From positions 62,001 to 126,000 of the forward strand of contig JAHJHT010000002.1 in assembly GCA_018823835.1 (NCBI GenBank): a stretch of DNA of 64,000 bases, in the 5' to 3' direction. Made by a program: the position numbers and the translations under genes. Source of the stretch: Alphaproteobacteria bacterium. Lineage in GTDB: Bacteria > Pseudomonadota > Alphaproteobacteria > Rhizobiales > Rhizobiaceae. This document shows positions 38,700-48,824 of the stretch, one piece after another. The stretch's first letter is position 1. Each line of letters opens with the position of its first letter. The notes beneath the pieces were generated by a model. That model was not told the origin of the DNA. It saw only the letters and a list, made by a program, of their open reading frames with translations, and searched no databases.

Positions 38700-39851
38700 C
38701 TATTCTACGACCGAGACGCGGATCTGGTAGATGTCGACCGCATTGCCCTCATTGGCAAAGTCGGAATTGATCGCCAACGAACCGCCCGACCCCGGACGGC
38801 CCTCAGGCAGTTCGACATCGAAAAGGTACTCGGCGCGCTCATAGCCGACGACGTAGCGACGTCGCCCGCAGTCTCCGAGCTCGCCGAAATCGCAGCTGAT
38901 CGAGATCTCCGTCTCCTTGCCTTCTTCCGCCCGCGCGACGATGTCGAAGACGACCTTGCGACCGGCGATCTGCTCCAGAATGCCCTGCCCGACGTCGAAG
39001 ATGACGGACGCGCCGCCGCCCGACCTGATGCTCAGGTAAGGGCCCGATTCATCCTCGCTCACTTCTGCGGTGGCACCGGAGGGCGCATTGACAGCCGAGG
39101 AATCGGCGGGCGCGAAAACGGTGATCCAGTTGCGGCGATCCTGCGCGGCTCCCGGCTCCGAAAGGCCGGGGGGCGTGGCGTCGGGATCGAAGTCCTCGCC
39201 CTCCATGACCATGGGCGGGTTATGCACCGAAGTGTCGATTTCGGACGGCAGCTTGAACAAGTCGACCTCGAAAGCCCACCAGCCGGCGATGGCAGCCGCG
39301 GCGAAGAGCGTGACGGCGACGAACATCGCAGCCAGCGGCCGACGCCTCGGGCGGGCACGCCGCTCGTCACGATCGGGCGCTACCTCGGCGCCAGGCAGCG
39401 CAGACTTCGCGGCTCCCGGACGGCGGGCCGGCGCAACGCCGATATCGACGCGGGGCTCGGGTCCGGCAGCAGGATTGACGGCACCGCCGTTTGACGGCCG
39501 CTCGAGATGCACGGGCGGTGCAGCCGCCTCGGCGCGAGCGGGCGCCTGGCGGTCCGGCGAGACCTCCGGCACGGCGGCCCCGGGCTGCGGGCCTGCCTGG
39601 GTTGCCGCGGGTTCCGGCGAATCAACCGGCTCTGGCGGCAGGGCCGGCATGAATTCCGATTCGATGCTGGTGATGCGTGCCTGCAGGTTCTTGCGACGCT
39701 TGATTGCGACCTCGACCGTCAGGTTCGGCTGGGACTGCGTGGCGCGCTCCAGCGCGGCGAAGGCCGAACGGTACACCTTCTCGCGGAAGGCGCGGTCTTC
39801 GGCATTCCCCTTCTCAAGCGCGTTGCGGATCGCCTTCTCGATCGGATCCAA
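38700..39851 (-). CDS. Hypothetical membrane-anchored protein
   Basis: Central TM MFVAVTLFAAAAIAGWWAFEVDLFKL between Pro/Ala-rich and globular parts; likely TTG start at 39851 with GGGGAA upstream. Confidence 0.6.
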   Translation of the reverse strand: MDPIEKAIRNALEKGNAEDRAFREKVYRSAFAALERATQSQPNLTVEVAIKRRKNLQARITSIESEFMPALPPEPVDSPEPAATQAGPQPGAAVPEVSPDRQAPARAEAAAPPVHLERPSNGGAVNPAAGPEPRVDIGVAPARRPGAAKSALPGAEVAPDRDERRARPRRRPLAAMFVAVTLFAAAAIAGWWAFEVDLFKLPSEIDTSVHNPPMVMEGEDFDPDATPPGLSEPGAAQDRRNWITVFAPADSSAVNAPSGATAEVSEDESGPYLSIRSGGGASVIFDVGQGILEQIAGRKVVFDIVARAEEGKETEISISCDFGELGDCGRRRYVVGYERAEYLFDVELPEGRPGSGGSLAINSDFANEGNAVDIYQIRVSVVE

Positions 39852-39945
39852 ACAATTTTCCCCATTGCGGCAGTTCGCCTCGGTGATCGTTAGCCGCCGC
39901 GGCGCAATGAGGCAACGCCTTGCCGGTCGAACAGGCGATTTTCCG

Positions 39946-40995
39946 CTAGTCGATCGCGATGCGGCAGCCTGAGGCGGCACTTTCGAAGGCGGCGTCGATC
40001 AGCCGCTGCATGTCGGCGGCGCGCCGGAAGGTGGGGTCACCATTGACGCCCGAGGTCAGCGCATCAGCGAATCGGCGCGCGTTGCGGGGCACAGGAGGCG
40101 GCGCCAGCTCGCGCCAGCGGGCAGGCTCGACATCCGCGCCGAGGCTGGCGGTGAGGCGCGACGCCTGGCCGTCGGTCTCGACCCTGAGGGCGCCAAGCGT
40201 GCCGTGCAGCGTCAGCGAGAGATCGTTGGTGTGGCCGGTGGCGTAACGGGTCGCCACGATGGTCGCCAGCGCGCCCTTGCGAAAGCGCGCCGTCATGGCC
40301 ACGCTGTCATTGGCGTCGAGCACGTAGTCGCCGATGCGCTCGCCATCGGCCTTGGGGAAGGTGACCAGCTCGGCCTGCAGGCTGGCGAAATCATCGGCCG
40401 CGCCGAAGCTCGCAAGATCGAGGATGTGAATGCCGACGTCGCCCAGGACGCCGGTCGAGCCGTGACCCGTAGAGAGGCGCCACAGCCACTGGTCCATTGT
40501 GCGCCAGTCACCCCAGGCCTTGCTGACCAGCCAGCTCTGGCGGTAGGCGGCCTCGACATGGCGCAGTTCGCCGATCTCGCCGGCCTGGACCATGGCCCGC
40601 GCCTGCTGCAGCGCCGGCGAATTTCGGTAGGTGAGGTTCACCATGTTGACGACGCCTGCTGCTTCCGCAGCCTCCGTCATGGCAAGCGCGTCTGCATGGT
40701 TCGGCGCCAGCGGCTTTTCGCAAAAGACGTGCTTGCCGGCGGCGAGGATCGCCAGCGTCGTCGCCTTGTGGGCACCGTCGGGCGTCGCGTTGATGGCGGC
40801 ATCGAAACCGTCCCAGGCAATTGCCGCCTCGAGGCTTTCGAAATGCTGCGCAATCTTGTGCCTGGCGGCGAAGGCCTCGGCCTTGCCGGGGAGGAGATCG
40901 ACGCAGGCGACGATCTCGCATTCGGGAATCTTTGCGAAATCCTCGACATGGGTGCCGGCGATACCGCCGGTGCCGAGCAGCAGCAGACGATTCAT
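39946..40995 (-). CDS. Gfo/Idh/MocA-family oxidoreductase
   Basis: RLLLLGTGGIAGTHVEDFAKIPECEIVACVD; KHVFCEKPLAPNHADALAM. Confidence 0.92.
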   Translation of the reverse strand: MNRLLLLGTGGIAGTHVEDFAKIPECEIVACVDLLPGKAEAFAARHKIAQHFESLEAAIAWDGFDAAINATPDGAHKATTLAILAAGKHVFCEKPLAPNHADALAMTEAAEAAGVVNMVNLTYRNSPALQQARAMVQAGEIGELRHVEAAYRQSWLVSKAWGDWRTMDQWLWRLSTGHGSTGVLGDVGIHILDLASFGAADDFASLQAELVTFPKADGERIGDYVLDANDSVAMTARFRKGALATIVATRYATGHTNDLSLTLHGTLGALRVETDGQASRLTASLGADVEPARWRELAPPPVPRNARRFADALTSGVNGDPTFRRAADMQRLIDAAFESAASGCRIAID

Positions 40996-41005
40996 GAAAT
41001 GGTCC

Positions 41006-41791
41006 TCAGCTCAGACCCCTGTCGCCATCGGCATGGAGACGGGCACCCTTCTGCACGATCTTCTCCTTGGCCGAAGCGACCGGCACATTGGGCGCCTCGG
41101 TGATCGCGGACCAGGCCGGTGCCGGGTTGTGCGCCCAGCGAACGGCGTTGCGCAGCACCTGCTGGACGCCTCGATTGTGATAGATGGGATAGGTCTCGTG
41201 CCCTGGCGAGAAGTAGAAGATGCGCCCGGCGCCGCGCTGCCAGGTCATGCCGGAGCGGAACACCTCGCCGCCTTCGTACCAGGATACGAATACCGTCTCC
41301 ATCGGCTCAGGCACGGCGAAGGGCTCGCCGTACATCTCGGTCTCGGCGATCTCGAGGCATTCGCCGATGCCCTGCGCGATCGGGTGGCCGCGGTTGATCG
41401 CCCAGACGCGCTCGCGCTCGCCGGCCTCGCGCCACTTCAGAGAGCATGGGGTGCCCATCAGGCGCTTGAAAATCTTGGAGTAATGGCCCGAATGCAGGAC
41501 GATCAGGCCCATGCCTTCCCAGACGCGCTTCTGCACGCGCTCGACGATTTCGTCGGCGACGTCGCCATGCGCCGCATGGCCCCACCAGAGCAGCACGTCG
41601 GTTGTGGCGAGACGCTCCGTGGTCAGGCCGTGCTCGGGCTGCTGAAGAGTTGCCGTGGATGCCTCGATGGCCCCGTCGCCGGCAAGGGCGGCGGCTATCG
41701 TCGCATGCATGCCATCGGGATAGAGGGCGCGCACTTCCTTGCTGGTCTGCTCGTGGACATTTTCGCCCCAGACCACCGCTCGAATCGTCAT
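41006..41791 (-). CDS. thuA: ThuA-domain protein (trehalose utilization family)
   Basis: [33 protein letters not shown] ... [20 protein letters not shown]. Confidence 0.9.
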   Translation of the reverse strand: MTIRAVVWGENVHEQTSKEVRALYPDGMHATIAAALAGDGAIEASTATLQQPEHGLTTERLATTDVLLWWGHAAHGDVADEIVERVQKRVWEGMGLIVLHSGHYSKIFKRLMGTPCSLKWREAGERERVWAINRGHPIAQGIGECLEIAETEMYGEPFAVPEPMETVFVSWYEGGEVFRSGMTWQRGAGRIFYFSPGHETYPIYHNRGVQQVLRNAVRWAHNPAPAWSAITEAPNVPVASAKEKIVQKGARLHADGDRGLS

Positions 41792-41797
41792 GTTTCA

Positions 41798-41817
41798 CTC
41801 CCAAAGCGCTTTGGGAG
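41798..41817. promoter_or_regulatory. 20-bp perfect palindrome, LacI-type operator candidate
   Basis: CTCCCAAAGCGCTTTGGGAG, 6 nt upstream of thuA ATG; contains the GGGAG ribosome-binding site. Confidence 0.8.
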
Positions 41818-41962
41818 GCATAGTAGTGGGTGCAGGTGACGATGAGAAGGCGCCGCCGCGGCGTTCAGGTGAATTTTCAAATGGGCCACGCGCCCGCTTG
41901 AATTCGGCACGCAATGAAGCTATCACCCGCGCAATCCGTCGTAACGACCATGGCGGACGGCG

Positions 41963-42038
41963 GCCGCTTTAGCTCAGTTGGTAGAGCACATCATTCGTAA
42001 TGATGGGGTCAGGTGTTCGAGTCACCTAAGCGGCACCA
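41963..42038 (+). tRNA. tRNA-Thr (anticodon CGU), CCA encoded
   Basis: Acceptor GCCGCTT/AAGCGGC, D-loop AGCTCAGTTGGTAGAGC, anticodon stem-loop CATCA-TTCGTAA-TGATG, GTTCGAGTC T-loop, ACCA end. Confidence 0.95.
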
Positions 42039-42185
42039 ACAATCTCGCCAGATCTTCCATATCGCCCTCCACCGGATCGGGCTCTGTCGGCCCGCGGCTA
42101 TCGCCCGGCCGAAATGAGCGTAGTATCCCGGGCACGGGGCGTCGCCCTCAATTGGCATCGTGCAGTCATACGGGGCAATGGGATC

Positions 42186-42410
42186 ATGAGCGCTGCGGGC
42201 AGGATGGCGCTGGCATTTCTCGGCCTGGTGCTGGGTGGCGGTCTGGGCGGCGGCATCGGCCTCCTTGCCGGTCTTCTTTACACCGAACTTGCAGGCACCT
42301 CGGGCTTCGAGGGCTATTCCGGCTATGTCGTGGTCGTCTGGATGCTCGGCGGGATCCTCGTCGGGCTGATCGCGGGGCCCGTGGTCGCGCTAAAATGGTC
42401 ACGGCGCTAG
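42186..42410 (+). CDS. Small glycine-rich membrane protein
   Basis: Two hydrophobic Gly-rich helices; MSAAGRMALAFLGLVLGGGLGGGIGLL. Confidence 0.55.
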   Translation: MSAAGRMALAFLGLVLGGGLGGGIGLLAGLLYTELAGTSGFEGYSGYVVVVWMLGGILVGLIAGPVVALKWSRR

Positions 42411-42588
42411 CAACACACAGCTTGGCCGTTCCGCCAGCCCGCCGGTCATTCGCCGAGACAGCTTTGCGCTTCACTCCCCCTCCGGCAGTTCGAACCGACG
42501 GGCAGTTCCCCGCGCCGATCTCTGCCGGCTTGTCACATCTCTGTTGCAAATGCCGGCTCCTTGTAGGGCCACAACGGGGACATGCGCC

Positions 42589-43503
42589 ATGAACGACAGC
42601 CAGACCTACGACCTCAACCGCATCAAGGACGAGATCGCCGACAGTTTCGACGAGGAACTGGAGATGCAGATGGAGGAGGACCGGCTCGACGAGCTGGTCG
42701 CCGATGGCATGTCCGGCCCGGCCGATCAGACGCTCGACCGCAAGATCTACTTCCGCGAGCTGTTCCGGCTGCAGCACGAACTGGTGCGCCTGCAGGACTG
42801 GGTGCAGCACAAGCAGCTGAAGGTGCTGGTGATCTTCGAGGGCCGCGACTCGGCCGGCAAGGGCGGCGCCATCAAGCGCGTGACGCAGCGGCTCAACCCG
42901 CGCATCTGCCGCGTCGTCGCCCTGCCCGCGCCGACCAACCGGGAGAAGAACCAGTGGTACTTCCAGCGCTACGTGCCGCATTTGCCGTCGGCCGGCGAGA
43001 TGGTGCTGTTCGACCGCTCCTGGTACAACCGGGCGGGCGTCGAGCGCGTGATGGGCTTCTGCACCAGGGAGGAGCTCGAAGAGTTCTTCCGTTCGGTGCC
43101 CGAGTTCGAGCGCATGCTCGTGCGCTCCGGCATCGTGCTCGTCAAATACTGGTTCTCGATCACCGACGAAGAGCAGCAGTTCCGCTTCACGATGCGCATC
43201 CACGACCCGCTGAAGCAGTGGAAGCTCTCCCCGATGGACATGGAGAGCCGGGTGCATTGGGAAGACTACACCAGGGCCAAGGAAGAGATGCTGGCGCGCA
43301 CCCATACGGAAGATGCGCCCTGGTGGGTGGTGCAGGCCGTCGACAAGAAGAAGGCGCGGCTCAACTGCATCGCGCACCTGCTCGAGCAAATCCCCTATGG
43401 CGACGTGCCCAAGCCCGAGATAGAGCTGCCGCGGCGGGTGCACCACGACGACTATGTGCGCCACCCGGTGCCCGGCGAAATGTACGTGCCGCAGCGCTAC
43501 TGA
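42589..43503 (+). CDS. ppk2: Polyphosphate kinase 2 (PPK2)
   Basis: VLVIFEGRDSAGKGGAIKRVTQRLNPR; FDRSWYNRAGVERVMGFC. Confidence 0.94.
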   Translation: MNDSQTYDLNRIKDEIADSFDEELEMQMEEDRLDELVADGMSGPADQTLDRKIYFRELFRLQHELVRLQDWVQHKQLKVLVIFEGRDSAGKGGAIKRVTQRLNPRICRVVALPAPTNREKNQWYFQRYVPHLPSAGEMVLFDRSWYNRAGVERVMGFCTREELEEFFRSVPEFERMLVRSGIVLVKYWFSITDEEQQFRFTMRIHDPLKQWKLSPMDMESRVHWEDYTRAKEEMLARTHTEDAPWWVVQAVDKKKARLNCIAHLLEQIPYGDVPKPEIELPRRVHHDDYVRHPVPGEMYVPQRY

Positions 43504-43524
43504 GCGTTCAGGGCCGGGCCGCGG

Positions 43525-44352
43525 TCAGGCCGCGGCCTTCCTTGCCAGGCGCGCCTTGATCGAAGCGACGTCGGCGCGCGGCGTCGCGGCGAAAAGCGTC
43601 TTCGTGTAGTCGTGCTTCGGGTTGGCGAAGACCTCGTCGCGCGGGCCGTATTCGACGGCCTCGCCGAAATACATGACCATCACCTCGTCGGCGATGTAGC
43701 GCACCACCGAGAGGTCGTGGCTGATGAAGACGTAGGTGAGCTGGAACTCGTCCTGAAGGTCGGCAAGCAGGTTCAGCACTTGCGCCTGCACCGACAGGTC
43801 GAGCGCCGAGACCGGCTCGTCGAGCACCAGCAGGCTGGGGTTCAGCATCAGCGCTCGGGCAATCGCGATACGCTGGCGCTGGCCGCCCGAGAACATGTGC
43901 GGATAGCGGGCGAAATGTTCCTCAGCCAGGCCGACTTTCTTCAGCATGGCCATGGCGCGGTCGCGTCGCTCCGAGGCCGGCATATCGGTGTTGATGAGCA
44001 GCGGTTCGCCGAGCACGTCACCGATCTTCTGGCGCGGGTTGAGCGAGCCGTAGGGGTTCTGGAAGATGATCTGCACCTTCTGGCGCATCTCAGGCGTCAG
44101 CTTGTCCTTGGCGATGTCGACCTTCTGGCCCTCGATGAACAGCTCGCCGGCGGTCGCCGGATCGATCAGCGTGACGATGCGGGCGAGTGTCGACTTGCCG
44201 CAACCACTCTCGCCGACGATGGCGAGCGTCCTGCCCTTCTCGACCGAGAAGCTGACGCCCTTCACGGCATGGACGGTGCGCGGCTTGGCGAACAGGCCGC
44301 CGCCGACATGGTAGTCGCGCACCAGGTTGCGGGCTTCGAGGACTGCTGTCAT
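43525..44352 (-). CDS. dppF: Dipeptide/oligopeptide ABC transporter ATP-binding protein
   Basis: Walker A GESGCGKSTLA, FSGGQRQRIAIARAL, LLVLDEPVSALD. Confidence 0.92.
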   Translation of the reverse strand: MTAVLEARNLVRDYHVGGGLFAKPRTVHAVKGVSFSVEKGRTLAIVGESGCGKSTLARIVTLIDPATAGELFIEGQKVDIAKDKLTPEMRQKVQIIFQNPYGSLNPRQKIGDVLGEPLLINTDMPASERRDRAMAMLKKVGLAEEHFARYPHMFSGGQRQRIAIARALMLNPSLLVLDEPVSALDLSVQAQVLNLLADLQDEFQLTYVFISHDLSVVRYIADEVMVMYFGEAVEYGPRDEVFANPKHDYTKTLFAATPRADVASIKARLARKAAA

Positions 44353-45203
44353 GACGCGGCTCCGGCGGCAGGCTGTTCGTCGACGAGATAGTCGGAGATG
44401 GTGGGCAGGCGGTCGCCCGTCGCATTGTCGGGCAATGCCGACAGAAGCGCACGCGTGTAGTTGCTCTTCGGGTTCTCGAACAGCGACAGCACGTCGGCCT
44501 CTTCCATCTTGCGCCCCTTGTACTGGACGATGACGCGGTCGGCGGTCTCGGCCACCACGCCCATGTTGTGGGTGATCATGATCAGGCCCATGCCGTACTT
44601 TTCCTGCAGGCTGACAAGCAGGTCGAGGATCTGCTTCTGGATTGTGACGTCGAGCGCGGTGGTCGGCTCGTCGGCGATCAGGAGCTTGGGATTGCAGGCG
44701 ATCGCGATGGCGATCATGACGCGCTGGCACTGGCCGCCCGACATCTGGTGCGGGAAGGAACTGAGACGATCGGCCGGGTCGGGAATGCCGACGAGGTCGA
44801 GCAGTTCTATGGCGCGCGCGCGGCGCTCTGCGCGGCTCATGCCCATGTGCACGGCCAGCACTTCCTCGATCTGGAAGCCGACGGTGAAGCAGGGATTGAG
44901 GCTTGCCATCGGCTCCTGGAAGATCATCGCCATGTCCTTGCCGACCATCTTGCGGCGCTCGGCCGGCGTCAGCGTCATGAGGTCGACGCCGTCGAACTCC
45001 ATGCGGTCGGCGGTGACCTTGGCGCTCCAGGGCAGAAGGCCCATGACAGCCAGCATCGAGACCGACTTGCCGGAACCGGATTCGCCGACGATGGCCAGAA
45101 CCTCGCGCGGCTCGACCGACAGCGAGACGCCGTCGACGGCGCGGAACTGTCCAGCCGCGGTGGCGAATTCGACGACGAGGTTTTCGATTTCAAGCAGGGG
45201 CAT
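44349..45203 (-). CDS. dppD: Dipeptide/oligopeptide ABC transporter ATP-binding protein
   Basis: GESGSGKSVSMLAVMGLL; MSGGQCQRVMIAIAIACNPKLLIADEPTTALD. Confidence 0.92.
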   Translation of the reverse strand: MPLLEIENLVVEFATAAGQFRAVDGVSLSVEPREVLAIVGESGSGKSVSMLAVMGLLPWSAKVTADRMEFDGVDLMTLTPAERRKMVGKDMAMIFQEPMASLNPCFTVGFQIEEVLAVHMGMSRAERRARAIELLDLVGIPDPADRLSSFPHQMSGGQCQRVMIAIAIACNPKLLIADEPTTALDVTIQKQILDLLVSLQEKYGMGLIMITHNMGVVAETADRVIVQYKGRKMEEADVLSLFENPKSNYTRALLSALPDNATGDRLPTISDYLVDEQPAAGAAS

Positions 45204-45207
45204 GGGC

Positions 45208-46116
45208 TCAGGACCTCTTCAGCTTGGGATCGAGCGCATCGCGCAGGCCGTCGCCGACCAGATTGATCGCCAGGACGGTGATCAGGATCGCGATGCCGGG
45301 GAAGGTGACGACCCACCAGGCGCGCAGGATGAACTCGCGCGCCTCGGCCAGCATGGTGCCCCATTCTGGCGTTGGCGGCTGCGCGCCCATGCCCAGGAAG
45401 CCCAGTGCGGCGGCGTCGAGGATGGCGCTCGAGAAGGAGAGCGTCGCCTGCACGATAAGCGGCGCCATGGTGTTGGGCAGGATGGTGCGGAACATCAGGC
45501 GCATCGGCCCGGCGCCGGCGACCCGCGCCGCGGTGACGTATTCGCGGCCCTTCTCGGTCATCACGGCAGCGCGCGTCAGGCGTACGAAATGCGGCTGCAG
45601 CACCAGCGCGATGGCGATCATCGCATTGGTCAGGCCAGGCCCGAGAACCGCCACCAGAACAAGCGCCAGGAGCAGCGACGGGAAGGCCAGGATGACGTCC
45701 ATGATGCGCATGATGACGGTGTCGATCCAGCCGCCGAAATAGCCTGCGATGACGCCGATGAAGATGCCGCCCAACAGCGCTATCGTGGTGACGACGACGC
45801 CGATGAAGAGCGAATATTGTGCGCCGTAGAGCAGGCGCGATAGCATGTCGCGGCCGACCGGATCGGTGCCGAGCGGGAAGACGGCGCTGCCGCCCTCCTC
45901 CCAGAACGGCGGCACGAGCACGGCGTCGCGGTACTGCGCGTTGGGCAGGTGCGGCGCGATGACCGGTGCCAGCAGCGCCACGATGACGAGCAGCACGAAG
46001 AGCCAGAAGCCGAGAACCGCGCCGCGGTTTTCGGAGAAATAGAACCAGAACTCGGCCAGCCGGCGGCGGCGGGACGGGTCGAGCGAGACGGGCTGGACAG
46101 CGTTGGTTTCGGCCAT
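45208..46116 (-). CDS. dppC: Dipeptide/oligopeptide ABC transporter permease
   Basis: LGTDPVGRDMLSRLLYGAQYSL; EYVTAARVAGAGPMRLMFRTILPNTMAPLIVQ. Confidence 0.92.
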   Translation of the reverse strand: MAETNAVQPVSLDPSRRRRLAEFWFYFSENRGAVLGFWLFVLLVIVALLAPVIAPHLPNAQYRDAVLVPPFWEEGGSAVFPLGTDPVGRDMLSRLLYGAQYSLFIGVVVTTIALLGGIFIGVIAGYFGGWIDTVIMRIMDVILAFPSLLLALVLVAVLGPGLTNAMIAIALVLQPHFVRLTRAAVMTEKGREYVTAARVAGAGPMRLMFRTILPNTMAPLIVQATLSFSSAILDAAALGFLGMGAQPPTPEWGTMLAEAREFILRAWWVVTFPGIAILITVLAINLVGDGLRDALDPKLKRS

Positions 46117-46127
46117 GCGCGTTGCTC

Positions 46128-47132
46128 CTAGTGCCGGATTCGCGGGTTGATCAGCCCGTAGAGCAGATCGACGATGAGGTTGACGATCATGATGATGCCG
46201 GCGATCAGCAGCAGCCCGCCCTGGATGACCGGGTAGTCGCGCCGGAACACCGAATCCACCATCCACTTGCCGATGCCCGGCCAGGAAAAGATGGTCTCGG
46301 TCAGGATGGCGCCGGCCAGCAAAACGCCGACCTGCAGACCGATGGTGGTGATGACCGGGATCATGGCATTGCGCAGCGCGTGGATGCCGACGACGCGAAA
46401 CGGCGCCAGTCCCTTTGCGCGCGCGGTGCGGACATAGTCCTCTCCAAGCACCTCCAGCATGGCCGAGCGGGTCTGTCGGGCAATCACCGCGAGCGGAATG
46501 GTGCCGAGAACGATGGTCGGCAGGACGAGGTGGCTGACCGCCGACTTGAAGGCGCCGGCCTGGCCCGACAGCAGCGAATCGATCAGCATGAAGCCGGTAA
46601 CCGGCGGAAAGAAGTAGAGCAGCGAGATGCGGCCCGAGACCGGCGTCCACTGCAGGATGCCGGAAAAGAAGATGATGAGCAGCAGGCCCCACCAGAAGAT
46701 CGGCATGGAATAGCCGACGAGGGCGGTGCCCATGATGGTCTGGTCCCAGAAACTGCCGCGCTTGATGGCCGCGAAGATGCCGGCCGGGATGCCGAGGAAG
46801 ACCGCGAAGATGATGGCGCAGACCGACAGTTCGAGCGTCGCGGGGAAGAGCGTCAGGAACTGGTCGAGAATCGGCTGCTTGGTGACGATGGAGTTGCCGA
46901 AATCGCCGGTCAGCACGCCGCCGAGATAATCGAAATACTGCACCACGATCGGCCGGTCGTAGCCGAGCTCGTGCGAGATCTGCGCGTGCCGCTCGGGCGA
47001 CATGACCCGTTCGCCAGACAGCAGCGCGACCGGATCGCCCGGCAGCAGGCGGATGAACGAAAAGGCGATGATGGAAACGCCGATGAAGGTCGGCACGAGA
47101 ACGGCCAGACGTTTCACGAGATAGCGAAGCAT
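46128..47132 (-). CDS. dppB: Dipeptide/oligopeptide ABC transporter permease
   Basis: MLRYLVKRLAVLVPTFIGVSIIAFSFIRLLPGDPV; EDYVRTARAKGLAPFRVVGIHALRNAMIPVIT. Confidence 0.92.
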   Translation of the reverse strand: MLRYLVKRLAVLVPTFIGVSIIAFSFIRLLPGDPVALLSGERVMSPERHAQISHELGYDRPIVVQYFDYLGGVLTGDFGNSIVTKQPILDQFLTLFPATLELSVCAIIFAVFLGIPAGIFAAIKRGSFWDQTIMGTALVGYSMPIFWWGLLLIIFFSGILQWTPVSGRISLLYFFPPVTGFMLIDSLLSGQAGAFKSAVSHLVLPTIVLGTIPLAVIARQTRSAMLEVLGEDYVRTARAKGLAPFRVVGIHALRNAMIPVITTIGLQVGVLLAGAILTETIFSWPGIGKWMVDSVFRRDYPVIQGGLLLIAGIIMIVNLIVDLLYGLINPRIRH

Positions 47133-47181
47133 TGAACAACCCCTGCCGCTAGCCCCTTCGGGCAGTCCGAAAATATGCAAA

Positions 47182-47209
47182 AGGGGGCGTTCGTGTTGGA
47201 ACGCCCCCT
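47182..47209 (-). terminator. Hairpin plus U-tract between dppA and dppB (attenuator/terminator)
   Basis: 11-bp perfect stem AGGGGGCGTTC/GAACGCCCCCT, minus strand followed by TTTTGCATATTTTC. Confidence 0.8.
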
Positions 47210-47228
47210 CCTGAATTGCGGCCGCTAG

Positions 47229-48824
47229 TTACTCGGTGATGTCGACGCCGTCAAAGGCAAAATCACCAAGCGGGCTCTGGACGAAGCCTTCGACTTCCTT
47301 GCGCATCGGAACAACCGAGAGCGAGTGGTCGATCGTTGCCCAAGGTGCCTCGCGCTTGAAGACGACCTGCGCCTCTTCATAGAGCTTGGTGCGCTCGGCC
47401 TTGTCCGAGGACGTCTTGGCCTTGGAGACGAGATCGTCGAACTCCTGGTTGCACCACTGCGCGCGGTTGTTGCCGCCGACGGCATCGCAGCCGAGCAGCG
47501 TGTCGAGGAAGTTGTCCGGGTCGCCGTTGTCGCCGGTCCAGCCGAGCATGACGGCGCCGTCACGATCCTTCGCCTTGGAGCGGTCGAGGTACTCGGCCCA
47601 CTCGTAGGAGACGATCTCGACCTTGACGCCGATCTTGTCGAAGTCGGACTGGATCAGCTCGGCGGCGCGACGCGCGTTGAGCATGTAGGGACGCGCAACC
47701 GGCATCGCCCAGACCTTCATCGAGAGGTCCTTGACGCCAGCGTCCTCGAGCATCTTCTTGGCTGCTTCCGGATCGTAGGTGTCGTCCTCGATGGCCTTGT
47801 TATACGACCACATGGTCGGCGGGATCGGGTTCTTGGCGGGCGTTGCAGCGCCCTGGAACACGGCGTCGACGATGGCCTGCTTGTTGATCGCCTTGTTCAG
47901 CGCCTTGCGCACTTCGACCTTGTCGAAAGGCGCCTGGGTGGTGTTGTAGGCGAGGTAGGCAACGTTCAGGCCTTCCTGCTCCAGAACCTTGAGCGCCGGG
48001 TCGGCCTTCATGGCCTCGACGTCGGCCGAGTTCGGATAAGGCATCAGGTGGCATTCGCCGGCCTTCAGCTTCTGATAGCGCACGGCAGCGTCCGTCGTGA
48101 TCGCGAAGACGAGATCGTCGATCTTCTGCTTGCCGCCCCAGTAGTCCGGGTTGGCCTTGTAGCGGATCACGGCGTCCTGCTGATAGGCAACGAAGGCGAA
48201 GGGGCCGGTGCCGAGCGGCATCTGGTTCAGCTGTTCCTTCTTGCCGTCGGCATCGAGCTTGTCGGCGTATTCCTTCGACATGATCGAGGCGAAGGGCATC
48301 GCCACGTTGGCCAGGAACGGCGCTTCCCTCTGCTTGAGCACGAACTTCACGGTCATGTCGTCGACCTTCTCGATCGACGAGATCAGGTCGGGCATGCCCA
48401 TGCCGGAGAAATATTCCCAGGACGTGCCGGGGACGTACTGGTTCCAGGCGTTGTCGGCGCTGAACTGGCGCTCGAACGAGAAGATCACGTCGTCGGCGTT
48501 GAGGTCACGCGTCGGGGTGAAGAACTCGGTAGTCTGGAACTTGACGCCCGGGCGCAGCTTGAAGGTGTACTCCAGGCCGTCGTCTGAAATCTCCCAGCTC
48601 TCGGCAAGGCCCGGCTCGGTCTCGGTCGTGCCCTTCTTGAACTCGAGAAGGCGATTGTAGACCGTGTGAGCCGCCGCATCGAAAGTGGTGCCGGCAGTGT
48701 AAAGGCCGGGGTCAAAACCCTCCGGCGAACCTTCCGAGCAATAAACGAAGGTCTTCGCACTTGCTACGCCACTCAGGACGGTCGCGGCTGCCAGCGCAGC
48801 AGCGAAGGTCAATTTTCTTATCAT
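47229..48824 (-). CDS. dppA: Dipeptide ABC transporter substrate-binding protein
   Basis: Signal peptide; FVYCSEGSPEGFDPGLYTAGTTFDAAAHTVYNRLLEFKKGTTETEPGLAESWEISDDGLEYTFKLRPGVKF. Confidence 0.93.
   Translation of the reverse strand: MIRKLTFAAALAAATVLSGVASAKTFVYCSEGSPEGFDPGLYTAGTTFDAAAHTVYNRLLEFKKGTTETEPGLAESWEISDDGLEYTFKLRPGVKFQTTEFFTPTRDLNADDVIFSFERQFSADNAWNQYVPGTSWEYFSGMGMPDLISSIEKVDDMTVKFVLKQREAPFLANVAMPFASIMSKEYADKLDADGKKEQLNQMPLGTGPFAFVAYQQDAVIRYKANPDYWGGKQKIDDLVFAITTDAAVRYQKLKAGECHLMPYPNSADVEAMKADPALKVLEQEGLNVAYLAYNTTQAPFDKVEVRKALNKAINKQAIVDAVFQGAATPAKNPIPPTMWSYNKAIEDDTYDPEAAKKMLEDAGVKDLSMKVWAMPVARPYMLNARRAAELIQSDFDKIGVKVEIVSYEWAEYLDRSKAKDRDGAVMLGWTGDNGDPDNFLDTLLGCDAVGGNNRAQWCNQEFDDLVSKAKTSSDKAERTKLYEEAQVVFKREAPWATIDHSLSVVPMRKEVEGFVQSPLGDFAFDGVDITE

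Noticed and set aside
41963-42038. tRNA-Thr as an integration site for an island
   Set aside because: No integrase, no repeat of the tRNA 3' end and no compositional break seen nearby.
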